NCBI GenBank assembly: GCA_018067055.1
Contig: JAGPVK010000265.1
Span: 1 to 11,211, forward strand
DNA length: 11,211 bases
Direction of reading: 5' to 3'
Origin: Sphingomonadales bacterium
GTDB taxonomy: Bacteria; Pseudomonadota; Alphaproteobacteria; Sphingomonadales; Sphingomonadaceae
The notes beneath the pieces were generated by a model that was not told the DNA's origin, did no database searches, and saw only the letters and a list, made by a program, of their open reading frames with translations. The translations under genes and the position numbers were made by a program. This document shows positions 1 to 7,207 of the stretch, piece by piece; positions within the stretch are counted from its first letter, which is position 1, and each line of letters opens with the position of its first letter.

Positions 1-98
1 CAACTGGACCTAAGGCATTTGTCAAAATTCTGTAATCAACAGTGATGGACAAGCGAACCGTCCGTCTCGAGAGGTTCGTGTGATCGCAGAAAGCCCTT
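1..98. other. Left-edge stretch without a supportable gene
   Basis: This is the DNA upstream of the first gene. Reading frames entering from the left edge close at a TAA at 33-35 and a TGA at 43-45, so the tail of an upstream gene could lie here, but a few residues are not enough to tell. A 12-codon ORF from the ATG at 45 ends at the TGA at 81-83, in frame with the next gene, and has no visible ribosome binding site. I see no convincing -35/-10 pair and no terminator. Confidence 0.5.
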
Positions 99-992
99 AT
101 GTCGACATTGGGAATAGCATCCATTCAACTTGCCGGCGGCAAGGACAATAATATCGATCTGCTCGAAACCGAGTTTCGGTCGATTGCCAAACGATTCCCG
201 TGGGTAGACATGATGGTTTGCGGCGAGCTGGCGGTCCACGGGGCAAGCCCGAAAAACGCCGAGCCGGCTGGCGGGCCCACCGAGCAGAGATTTCGGAACA
301 TTGCACGCGAAACCGGCAAGTGGCTGATACCGGGCTCTCAGTTTGAGGCGCGCGGGGACAGGATTTTCAATACTTCGCTGGTGATTGATCCGCAGGGCGA
401 GATCGTTGCGCGCTATGACAAGATGTTTCCGTTCCTGCCCTATGAAAAGGGTATCGCATCGGGTGTTGATCCGGTGGTGTTCGACATACCGGGGGCCGGA
501 CGGATCGGGATCGCGATATGCTATGACATGTGGTTCCCGGAGGCGATGCGGACATTGGCCGGAATGGGCGCGGAAGTCATCATATTGCCGACCATGACCA
601 ATACTATTGATCGCGATGTTGAACTGGCGATCGCACGGGCCAATGCGGCGGTCAACCAATGCTATTTTATCGATGTGAATGTCGCCGGCGAACAGGGTAA
701 CGGCCGTTCGGTATTCTATGGCCCTGGCGGTGAACTGCTCCATGAATGTGGCACGGAGAGGGAGGTTTCGGCCTTCGAGATCGATTTCGAGCAGGTCCGG
801 CGTGCGCGCGAGCGCGGGTGGCATGGTCTGGGGCAGGTGCTCAAGAGCTTCCGCGACGCGCCGGCGCGCTTCCCTTTGCATGAAAGCAGTGAAGCCCGGC
901 AGCGGGCGATGAGCGGGCTTGGGGAATTGCGCATGCCAGACCGGCAGACCGCCAGCCAGTCTGATCAAGCCGACGAGAATTCAGGAAAATAA
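99..992 (+). CDS. Carbon-nitrogen hydrolase (nitrilase superfamily amidase)
   Basis: This is a 297-residue cytoplasmic enzyme of the nitrilase superfamily, expected to hydrolyse an amide or related C-N bond through a cysteine thioester. The Glu-Lys-Cys triad is visible: E43 in CGELAVHG, K108 in RYDKMFPF and C141 in AICYDMWFPE, with the supporting glutamate probably E116. The length is normal for the family up to about residue 260; the last 35 or so residues are polar and look like a disordered tail. ATG 99 is the first possible start, because an in-frame TGA lies at 81-83; the SD is weak (AGAAAG near 88-93). The next gene begins 65 bases downstream on the same strand, so it may or may not share its transcript. 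The substrate cannot be read from the sequence. It does not look like a classic N-carbamoylputrescine amidase or long-chain nitrilase. Next to gabD and gabT, an omega-amino-acid amide is a reasonable guess only. Confidence 0.9.
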   Translation: MSTLGIASIQLAGGKDNNIDLLETEFRSIAKRFPWVDMMVCGELAVHGASPKNAEPAGGPTEQRFRNIARETGKWLIPGSQFEARGDRIFNTSLVIDPQGEIVARYDKMFPFLPYEKGIASGVDPVVFDIPGAGRIGIAICYDMWFPEAMRTLAGMGAEVIILPTMTNTIDRDVELAIARANAAVNQCYFIDVNVAGEQGNGRSVFYGPGGELLHECGTEREVSAFEIDFEQVRRARERGWHGLGQVLKSFRDAPARFPLHESSEARQRAMSGLGELRMPDRQTASQSDQADENSGK

Positions 993-1008
993 ATCAACGC
1001 ACAGAACA

Positions 1009-1029
1009 TCGCCAAGAATGACTTGGTGA
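1009..1029 (+). other. Hairpin in the leader of the receptor gene
   Basis: Bases 1009-1016 (TCGCCAAG) pair with 1022-1029 (CTTGGTGA) with a single G-T wobble, giving an 8-bp stem around the 5-base loop AATGA. It is followed by a run of A, not T, so it does not look like an intrinsic terminator on this strand; on the other strand the T run comes before the stem. It sits about 28 bases before the receptor start and 13 bases before its SD, so it could affect mRNA stability or translation, or be chance. Confidence 0.4.
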
Positions 1030-1041
1030 AAAAATTCGAAC

Positions 1042-1049
1042 GAGGGAGA
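1042..1049 (+). promoter_or_regulatory. Shine-Dalgarno for the TonB-dependent receptor
   Basis: GAGGGAGA ends 8 bases before ATG 1058. It fixes the receptor start there, ahead of the in-frame ATG at 1091, which has no SD and would remove the basic KRK residues at the front of the signal peptide. Confidence 0.7.
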
Positions 1050-1057
1050 AAATAAAA

Positions 1058-3451
1058 ATGACCGGGAACGCAAAACGCAAATGGGTGATAATGTCGTTAT
1101 TGAGCGGCACCGCCATGACTCTGGGCCTGTCTGATGCAGCTTTGGCGCAGGCAGAAGGGCAAGAGAGCACGAAGGATGGCGCAACGCAGGAGCGCAATAT
1201 CATCGTCGTGACTGCGACCCGGCGCGAAGAAAGCATCGTCGACGTCCCCTATAATATCTCTGCGGTCAGCGGCGATACGATCGAATCTGCCAAGACGTTC
1301 GACAGTGCGGAACTGCTTCGCTCCGTTCCGGGCGTCGGTGTCGTTGACCGGGGTGCACGCAACGCCGGAACGATCAATCAAGTGCGGATTCGCGGCCTCA
1401 ATGTCGACGGCAACGGTCTCGGCGATTATTCTGTATCGTCGGTCGCGTCGGTATCGACCTATCTCAACGACACGCCGATCTTTGCCAATTTCCTGCTGCG
1501 CGACCTCGAACGGGTCGAGGTGCTGCGTGGTCCACAAGGTACGCTTTACGGTTCGGGAGCACTCGGGGGCACGGTGCGCTATATCACCCGCGATCCGGTG
1601 CTCGGCGAATTTGGTGGCTCGATAAACGGGTCATTGTCGAACGTCGATGGAACCAGCAAATTTGGTTATTCGCTCGATGGCGTGCTCAATGTGCCCTTGG
1701 GTGATACGCTCGCGCTCCGCGTAGTCGGCAGCTGGGGTGATTATCCGGGCATCACCGACTATGTGAACGTCTATGAACTCGATGCGGACGGCATACCCGT
1801 TGCGCCTAACGGCATTCTCGCGCCCGATGCTCAATATCGCGTGGCCAAGGATGCCGATACGGTCGAGCAATGGATGGTGCGCGCGACTTTGTTGTGGGAG
1901 CCGAGCGACACGGTCAGCGTCAAGGCGCTTTACACGCATCAGGACGATGACGTCGGTGGGCGCCGTGCGCAGACGGTCAACAGCGATGGTTTCGGCCGCC
2001 CGTACCAGCGTTATGAACAGGGTTCGATCCAGCTGGAACCGGCGCAAAGCAACGACGATATGGGCGCGCTGGAAATCAATGTGGATTTGGGCTTTGCGAC
2101 CCTGACCTCCTCTTCCTCTTATTATGACCGCGAGGGTGACAGTATCAGCGAGAATACAGGATTCTACGCGCAGGCAGGATTTCTCGGTTTCTATTATAAT
2201 TACCCGCGGCCGATGGCGTCCGCGGTGCGCAGCTATGCCGACGAAGCCTTTGTTCAGGAACTGCGGCTGGTGTCGGATACAGAAGGTCCGCTCGATTTCA
2301 TCGTCGGTGGTTTTTATCGTGATCAAAAGACCCAGTCGACACAGCAAAGCTATCTGCGCGGATTCAAGCGCTGGTATGATGCCGCTTTCCCGGCATTTGC
2401 AGCGTTCGTCACCGGCGATCAGGATTTCGATTATCGCAGAGACGAAAAATTCGAGGAATTGGCGGTATATGGTGAATTGACCTGGCATGCCACCGACACC
2501 CTGGATCTGACTGGTGGTGTACGCTATTTCGACAATAAGTCGGAGAACACGACATTCATCGATCTGCCGCTTTTTACCGGTGTGTTCACGCCGACGACCG
2601 CATTTTTCGAAACGAGCGAGAATGACGTGCTGTTCAAGGGTAATGTGTCCTGGCAATTTGGTCAGCGTGACCGGCTATATGCCACGATTTCCGAAGGGTA
2701 TCGACGTGGCGGCACCAACGCGGTTCCGTTGACAGGTACCTTTGCCGAAAATCCGAACTGGCAGACCTATGACGCCGACAATGTCGTCAATTATGAAATC
2801 GGCGTGAAGGGACAAAGGGCAGGCATCGTTTATGATCTCAGCCTCTATTATGTCGACTGGAAAAACCCGCAGCTCAACACGGCAACAACCAATTGGGGTT
2901 TCTTTGCGGTCCAGAACGGCGATTCAGCCAGAACCATGGGGCTTGAGGCACAGGTTGATGGCTATATTGGTGATCGTTTCCATTATACGGTCGGTTACAC
3001 CTATACAGATGCCGAGCTGACGTCGGATTTCTTCGCTCCCGACAACATTGTAACCCCGATAGCGCTTGATGGTACTCGCCTGCCTGGTGCGCCCAAGCAT
3101 ATGCTGAACTGGGCGCTCGACTATACGGCACCCGTTTCGGACAGCTGGTCGCTTTATACCCGGCTGGATGGCAATTATCAGTCGAGTTCCCGCAATGGCG
3201 TGGGCGTATCGCCAACATTCAATGTCCCGCTGGAAGGCTTCTCGATCTGGAATGCGGTCGTTTCCCTTTCCAATGAGAATCTGACTGGCTCGCTCTGGGT
3301 GAAGAATATTTTTAACGAAGAGGGTATCACTGGTGTATTCACCGAAGCCTATATGGGGACGGCGCCGGCAAGTGGCTATTTCGGCAACGCCAACAAGCAG
3401 CTGATCTCGCTACCCCGGACTATCGGTGTGTCAGCGACGTATAAATTCTGA
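1058..3451 (+). CDS. TonB-dependent outer-membrane receptor
   Basis: This 797-residue receptor uses proton-motive force relayed by TonB-ExbBD to take a bound ligand across the outer membrane. A signal peptide with a basic start (KRK, residues 6-8) and a hydrophobic core ends near ALA-QA at residues 28-32. A likely TonB box, IIVVTA, lies at about 48-53. The plug domain spans roughly 55-175 and carries the typical VRIRGLN (109-115) and RVEVLRGPQGTLYG (152-165) motifs. The remainder is a beta-barrel rich in alternating aromatic residues that ends in the usual terminal aromatic (ATYKF). The length is normal and no frame break is seen. No siderophore or cobalamin genes are nearby. The downstream exported hydrolase, transporter and GABA-type catabolic genes suggest an organic nutrient as ligand, but the ligand cannot be read from the sequence. 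An SD for the next translation unit starts within its stop codon. Confidence 0.95.
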   Translation: MTGNAKRKWVIMSLLSGTAMTLGLSDAALAQAEGQESTKDGATQERNIIVVTATRREESIVDVPYNISAVSGDTIESAKTFDSAELLRSVPGVGVVDRGARNAGTINQVRIRGLNVDGNGLGDYSVSSVASVSTYLNDTPIFANFLLRDLERVEVLRGPQGTLYGSGALGGTVRYITRDPVLGEFGGSINGSLSNVDGTSKFGYSLDGVLNVPLGDTLALRVVGSWGDYPGITDYVNVYELDADGIPVAPNGILAPDAQYRVAKDADTVEQWMVRATLLWEPSDTVSVKALYTHQDDDVGGRRAQTVNSDGFGRPYQRYEQGSIQLEPAQSNDDMGALEINVDLGFATLTSSSSYYDREGDSISENTGFYAQAGFLGFYYNYPRPMASAVRSYADEAFVQELRLVSDTEGPLDFIVGGFYRDQKTQSTQQSYLRGFKRWYDAAFPAFAAFVTGDQDFDYRRDEKFEELAVYGELTWHATDTLDLTGGVRYFDNKSENTTFIDLPLFTGVFTPTTAFFETSENDVLFKGNVSWQFGQRDRLYATISEGYRRGGTNAVPLTGTFAENPNWQTYDADNVVNYEIGVKGQRAGIVYDLSLYYVDWKNPQLNTATTNWGFFAVQNGDSARTMGLEAQVDGYIGDRFHYTVGYTYTDAELTSDFFAPDNIVTPIALDGTRLPGAPKHMLNWALDYTAPVSDSWSLYTRLDGNYQSSSRNGVGVSPTFNVPLEGFSIWNAVVSLSNENLTGSLWVKNIFNEEGITGVFTEAYMGTAPASGYFGNANKQLISLPRTIGVSATYKF

Positions 3452-3458
3452 GAGGAGG
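3452..3458 (+). promoter_or_regulatory. Strong Shine-Dalgarno at the receptor stop
   Basis: GAGGAGG begins inside the TGA stop of the receptor (3449-3451) and lies 8 bases before an ATG at 3467. This is the closest match to a consensus SD in the window. It is positioned for a 13-codon ORF rather than for the sulfotransferase start at 3505, which is 46 bases away. Confidence 0.6.
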
Positions 3459-3466
3459 CGGCCGGC

Positions 3467-3508
3467 ATGATTCACATAATGGTCGCCTCACCACAAGGTT
3501 GCAAATGA
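3467..3508 (+). CDS. Putative 13-codon leader peptide before the sulfotransferase
   Basis: ATG 3467 follows a consensus-like SD at optimal spacing and encodes MIHIMVASPQGCK. Its TGA (3506-3508) overlaps the sulfotransferase ATG (3505-3507) in the sequence ATGA. The simplest reading is a short ORF that loads ribosomes and hands them on to the sulfotransferase by termination-reinitiation. The peptide itself has no recognisable feature, and its codons do not suggest an amino-acid attenuator. It could be a chance ORF, with the sulfotransferase using its own weak AAGG at 3495-3498. Confidence 0.35.
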   Translation: MIHIMVASPQGCK

Positions 3509-5052
3509 GTCCCGATTTCCAGCGTCTTCTCCAGGAAGCCGACCGGCTGCTTCGTCAGCGCCAGCCGCAAGCCGCAGAAGCGGTCTGCGGCAGGCTGCTG
3601 GCCGAGGTGCCGGAGCATCGGCAGGCCTTGCTGATATTGAGTCGCGCGCGCCAGATGCAGAATGACTGGGACGGCATGCTTGCTCATGTCGACAGGGTGC
3701 TGGAAGCTTCGTCCGGCGATAGCGCAGCGCAGCTTATGCGCGCAGAAGCGCTAAGCGCGCTGGGCGAAATTCGGGAAGCGCGGTTGCAGCTCGAAACGGT
3801 CAAATGCCACGCCAGAGAAAATGCGGGCCTGCTTGGCAGGATTGCCGAAATGGAAACGCAGTTGGGCGATCATGCTGCTGCCCGCGAAACTCTGGTCAGG
3901 GCGCATGCGCTTGCGCCTGATGACCCCGCAATATTGTATAATCTGGCATCGGCTGAAATTGCGGTTGGAGAAATGGAGAACGCTGAAAAGCTGCTCGACC
4001 AGTTGATCGAAATTGCACCGGGCGACCATGATGCCTGTTACAATCGCGCGACCGTCCGACGGCAGACGGTTGACGACAACCATATTGACGATCTGATGGC
4101 GCGTTTGTCCAAAGTCTCGGGAAATGTCGCGGGTGAAATTCAGCTTTGCTATGCTTTGGCCAAGGAGCTGGAGGATATCGGCGAACATGACCGGGGGTTT
4201 GCCTATTTGTCCCGCGGAGCAGGTGCGCGTCGTCGCCAGATGGCCTATCGCGTCGAGGACGATATCTCGACAATGGAAGATATCGCCGCCGTATTCGATG
4301 AGGGTTATTTTGCCGGATCCGGTGATGGTTCAAACGGCGAAGGCGCGATTTTCATTCTTGGCCTGCCGAGGTCAGGTACGACGCTGGTCGACCGCATATT
4401 GAGCAGTCATCCAGAGGTTAACAGCATCGGGGAAGTGAACGATCTGGCATTGGCCATCACGCGCCTGTGCGCAGGGGCCAATAGCAAGGGAGAGCTTGTC
4501 CGGCGTTCCGCGGCGATTGACCCGAATGCATTGTCAGCGGCCTACCGGAATTCGACGACCCAGCGATTGCCCGACAGCCCGTATATCATCGACAAGACGC
4601 CACTGAATTTTCTCTATATCGGCCTGATTGCCAAGACCATGCCCGCGGCCAAGATCATCAATCTTGTCCGCGACCCGATGGATGTCGGCTATGCCATGTA
4701 CAAGACACTCTTCCGCATGGGCTATCCCTTTTCTTATGATCTGGAGGATATTGGCCGCTATATCTGCGCCAAGGACCAGCTGATGGCGCATTGGGAATCG
4801 GTTTTGCCCGGAAAAATCATCAACGTGCATTATCAACAGCTGGTCACCCGACAGGAGCATGAAAGCCGCAAGCTTGTGGCTGCTCTTGATCTGGATTGGC
4901 ACCCGGATTGTTTGTCCTTTCACGAGAACAAAAGCCCGTCTGCCACCGCGAGCGCGGCGCAGGTCCGTCGGCCAATTTACTCGTCTTCGGTCGGCAAGTG
5001 GAAAGCTTATGAAAGCCAACTCGCTCCCTTGGCGAAGATGTTGAACGCATGA
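3505..5052 (+). CDS. TPR-repeat sulfotransferase
   Basis: This 515-residue protein is expected to move a sulfuryl group from PAPS to a hydroxyl or similar acceptor. It has no signal peptide, so it should be cytoplasmic. Residues 5-200 form about five tetratricopeptide repeats (clear ones near 107-140 and 141-174), probably for binding a protein or peptide. Residues 281-510 are a Sulfotransfer_3-type domain. The 5'-phosphosulfate loop is GLPRSGTTL (286-294), a candidate catalytic glutamate is E310, IDKTPLNF lies at 362-369, the 3'-phosphate segment is LVRDPMDVGYAMYK (387-400), and the SSVGKWKAYE tail is at 494-503. In the 3'-phosphate segment the usual serine position appears to be A397. ATG 3505 is chosen over the in-frame TTG at 3499 because AAGG at 3495-3498 sits 6 bases before it and overlaps no space for the TTG. 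Its stop overlaps the next start (ATGA), so it should be co-translated with the exported hydrolase. The acceptor is unknown. Confidence 0.92.
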   Translation: MSPDFQRLLQEADRLLRQRQPQAAEAVCGRLLAEVPEHRQALLILSRARQMQNDWDGMLAHVDRVLEASSGDSAAQLMRAEALSALGEIREARLQLETVKCHARENAGLLGRIAEMETQLGDHAAARETLVRAHALAPDDPAILYNLASAEIAVGEMENAEKLLDQLIEIAPGDHDACYNRATVRRQTVDDNHIDDLMARLSKVSGNVAGEIQLCYALAKELEDIGEHDRGFAYLSRGAGARRRQMAYRVEDDISTMEDIAAVFDEGYFAGSGDGSNGEGAIFILGLPRSGTTLVDRILSSHPEVNSIGEVNDLALAITRLCAGANSKGELVRRSAAIDPNALSAAYRNSTTQRLPDSPYIIDKTPLNFLYIGLIAKTMPAAKIINLVRDPMDVGYAMYKTLFRMGYPFSYDLEDIGRYICAKDQLMAHWESVLPGKIINVHYQQLVTRQEHESRKLVAALDLDWHPDCLSFHENKSPSATASAAQVRRPIYSSSVGKWKAYESQLAPLAKMLNA

Positions 5053-7202
5053 CGGCCTCGCGCATAACTATCCTCGCCTGGTTGGTTGCAGTGATGGGAC
5101 TATTGCCGTTTGCGCCGGCCCATTCACAGGAATTGCTCACCGAAAATTTTGAACAGAGCGTGGGTGACTGGGCGATCACGCCTGGACGCGGTTCTGCGCA
5201 AATCACAACATATGCAGATAATTCTTCACTGCAGCTTACGCGCAATGCTGCGGCGGTGCGCAGCGTCGATCTTTCCGGTGTGAGCCGGATAGATATCGCC
5301 GCTTCTTTTGCCGCAAGTGGCCTTGAAGACGACGACCATTGCCTGGTTGAATTTTCGCCGGACGGGCAAAGCTGGTATGAGATCGGCCGCGTCGGAGACG
5401 GTCAGGATGACGGGTTTTCGCTGCACCCGGTCAGCGGCTCGGTCGATATCCAGACGGCAACCGACCGGGGCTATATCGGTGTTCGGGTTGCCGGCAACGC
5501 GGACAATGACATTTGCTGGGTCGACAATATCAGGGTGCTGGCAAGGCCATCCCCCGGCCGTCTTTCGAAAGCTATTGCGGAGGAATCCTTTGATCTTGGC
5601 AGCACACCGGACCAACCATTTTCCACAGCCGCCTTCGATCGCCCCGGTAATGCCATGCCGCCGAAAAATCATTTCGCCGGACGGTTGCAGTCCACCGGCG
5701 GCGCGATGGCGCACTTCCTGCTGCTAAAAGATGACTTTGACTTTGCTACAACCAGCCAGAGCATCAGGATATTGCCGCCGTTCGAAATCGACCTGCTGCA
5801 ATTTGGCGATGAACTGGTACCGCTGGTTCGGACGCCGATTGCTGGTAATCATCCGGACTGGGAATGGATATTCACGCCCGGGAAAGTCTGGGATGACCCG
5901 GCCGACAAGGGAATGTCGCGAGCGGTGCTGCCATTCGCCCTGATGGAACGCAACGCCAATTGCATTCACAATGGTCTGGCAAGTTTCCGCTTCGACAGCA
6001 GCGGCAGGATATCGCATTTTATCTATCAGATTGGATCGGAGACCTGCGCTTATACGCAATTCGATGCGTGGGGCGCTGCACCGATCATTTATGTTCCGCA
6101 GGCCACGGCAGGTTCCGAAGATGTGGTGAAAGCCTATCAGGCGGAGAAAGAGGCGCGACTGGAAACGCGATCGATCGATAGTCTGCCATCCGATGTCGCG
6201 GGGATGTTGGGGTCAGAAGAAGAAGTGGCACCAGATGCGATGACCGCCTTCGGTTATATAGCCGACAATATTCATTATACCGGCGGGTGTGAGACGCGAT
6301 ACGGCAGCTATCTCTATTGCGATTCACTGGTGCTGCCGTCCTATTCCTGGGCCAAGTCACTGGCCGCCGGCATCGGCGCGATGCGGCTGGAACAATTGCA
6401 TCCCGGCGCGATGCAGTCCCTTATCTCGGAATATGTTCCCGCCTGTTCCGCCCCGCGCTGGCGCGGGGTTACCTTTGCCGATGCGCTGAACATGGCGACT
6501 GGTGTCTACAATTCCGACGGGCATGAAGTAGACGAGCAATCGGCTGAAATGCGAAGCTTCTTCCTTGTCGACAGCCATGAAGAAAAAATAAAGACCGCCT
6601 GCACTGCGTTTGATCGCCGACAGGAGCCGGGGCAAGAATTCGTTTACCGGACCGGCGACACCTATATTCTCGGGACCGCTATCAACGCATTTCTTCGCAA
6701 AACGGCGGGTGATCCGGAAGCCGATTATTATGATGATCTGCTCAAACCGATCTGGCGCGAACTGGGCATGAGCCCGCTGATGATGAGCATCCGCAGAAGC
6801 TATGATTCCGAGCGACAGCCGTTCAGCGGGTGGGGCATGACCTTGTTGCGCAACGACATCGCACTTATCACGGCTTTCCTGCAGCGCGGCGGCACCATCA
6901 ACGGCGAGCCGGTGCTGGACACTAATATGCTGAACGCAGCGCTCCAGCGTGATCCGCAAAACCGCGGACTGCGGGCTGTGATCGACGGGCAGCGTTATCA
7001 ATATGGTTTCTGGGCCTGGAATGCGGGCACGGCCCTTGGCTGCAAGGGTGACGTCTGGATCCCGGCTCTGTCCGGCTATGGCGGCTTGTCGGCCGCGCTG
7101 ATGCCGAACGGGCCGGTTTATTATTATGTCAGCGATGGCGGCGCTTTTGCCTGGCGGAAAGGTGCCCAAGCATCCAATCGCCTTCACCCCTTTTGCGAGT
7201 AA
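5049..7202 (+). CDS. Exported multidomain serine hydrolase (beta-lactamase/NylB fold)
   Basis: This is a 717-residue secreted or periplasmic protein. A signal peptide ends near AHS-QE (residues 24-28). Residues about 32-165 are beta-rich and resemble a carbohydrate-binding or jelly-roll sandwich. Residues about 175-400 match nothing I recognise. The C-terminal part (about 405-717) carries serine beta-lactamase-fold landmarks: S433-W-A-K436 (SxxK nucleophile and base), VTFADALNMATGV at 474-486, Y533 in VYRTGD (second motif; the usual YxN asparagine is T535), and GYGG 676-679 in place of KTG. Such enzymes include class C esterases, D-aminopeptidases and 6-aminohexanoate-oligomer hydrolase NylB, so the bond cut could be an ester or an amide. 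Ten cysteines fall in five near-neighbour pairs, consistent with disulfides outside the cytoplasm. Family members are usually around 400 residues, so this one is much enlarged at its N-terminus. The start overlaps the sulfotransferase stop (ATGA) and has only a weak SD. A missing KTG makes true beta-lactamase activity unlikely. Confidence 0.88.
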   Translation: MTASRITILAWLVAVMGLLPFAPAHSQELLTENFEQSVGDWAITPGRGSAQITTYADNSSLQLTRNAAAVRSVDLSGVSRIDIAASFAASGLEDDDHCLVEFSPDGQSWYEIGRVGDGQDDGFSLHPVSGSVDIQTATDRGYIGVRVAGNADNDICWVDNIRVLARPSPGRLSKAIAEESFDLGSTPDQPFSTAAFDRPGNAMPPKNHFAGRLQSTGGAMAHFLLLKDDFDFATTSQSIRILPPFEIDLLQFGDELVPLVRTPIAGNHPDWEWIFTPGKVWDDPADKGMSRAVLPFALMERNANCIHNGLASFRFDSSGRISHFIYQIGSETCAYTQFDAWGAAPIIYVPQATAGSEDVVKAYQAEKEARLETRSIDSLPSDVAGMLGSEEEVAPDAMTAFGYIADNIHYTGGCETRYGSYLYCDSLVLPSYSWAKSLAAGIGAMRLEQLHPGAMQSLISEYVPACSAPRWRGVTFADALNMATGVYNSDGHEVDEQSAEMRSFFLVDSHEEKIKTACTAFDRRQEPGQEFVYRTGDTYILGTAINAFLRKTAGDPEADYYDDLLKPIWRELGMSPLMMSIRRSYDSERQPFSGWGMTLLRNDIALITAFLQRGGTINGEPVLDTNMLNAALQRDPQNRGLRAVIDGQRYQYGFWAWNAGTALGCKGDVWIPALSGYGGLSAALMPNGPVYYYVSDGGAFAWRKGAQASNRLHPFCE
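6451..6468 (+). repeat. Perfect GC-only inverted repeat inside the hydrolase gene
   Basis: CCCCGCGC (6451-6458) is followed by TG and then its exact reverse complement GCGCGGGG (6461-6468). A real hairpin would have about 7 bp and a 4-base loop. It encodes part of the APRWRGV stretch, so the coding frame may explain it, but its stability stands out in this gene. No T run follows, so it is not a terminator. Confidence 0.5.
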
Positions 7203-7207
7203 TCAGG

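Noticed and set aside
19..48. A TTGTCA -35-like hexamer near the left edge
   Set aside because: No acceptable -10 hexamer lies 16-18 bases downstream.
36..968. A long antisense open frame opposite the nitrilase gene
   Set aside because: The + strand frame has the full Glu-Lys-Cys triad and family length; the antisense product is basic, has no recognisable motif, and is an expected by-product of GC-rich codon use.
99..992. N-carbamoylputrescine amidase (AguB) linked to a putrescine-to-GABA route
   Set aside because: The region around the catalytic cysteine and after it is shorter and different from AguB, and no agmatine or putrescine genes are present.
1009..1034. Intrinsic terminator after the nitrilase gene
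   Set aside because: The stem is followed by A residues rather than U, and on the opposite strand the T run precedes the stem.
1631..2656. A 341-residue antisense open frame opposite the receptor
   Set aside because: The receptor is intact and clearly coding here; the antisense product shows no family motif and no SD.
3499..3507. TTG at 3499 as the sulfotransferase start
   Set aside because: It abuts AAGG with no spacing, whereas ATG 3505 has 6-base spacing and an ATGA overlap with the leader ORF.
5049..7202. A true beta-lactamase (antibiotic resistance) call for the exported hydrolase
   Set aside because: It has SxxK but GYGG instead of KTG and T instead of N in the second motif, and a very long N-terminus; esterase, peptidase or amide hydrolase roles fit better.
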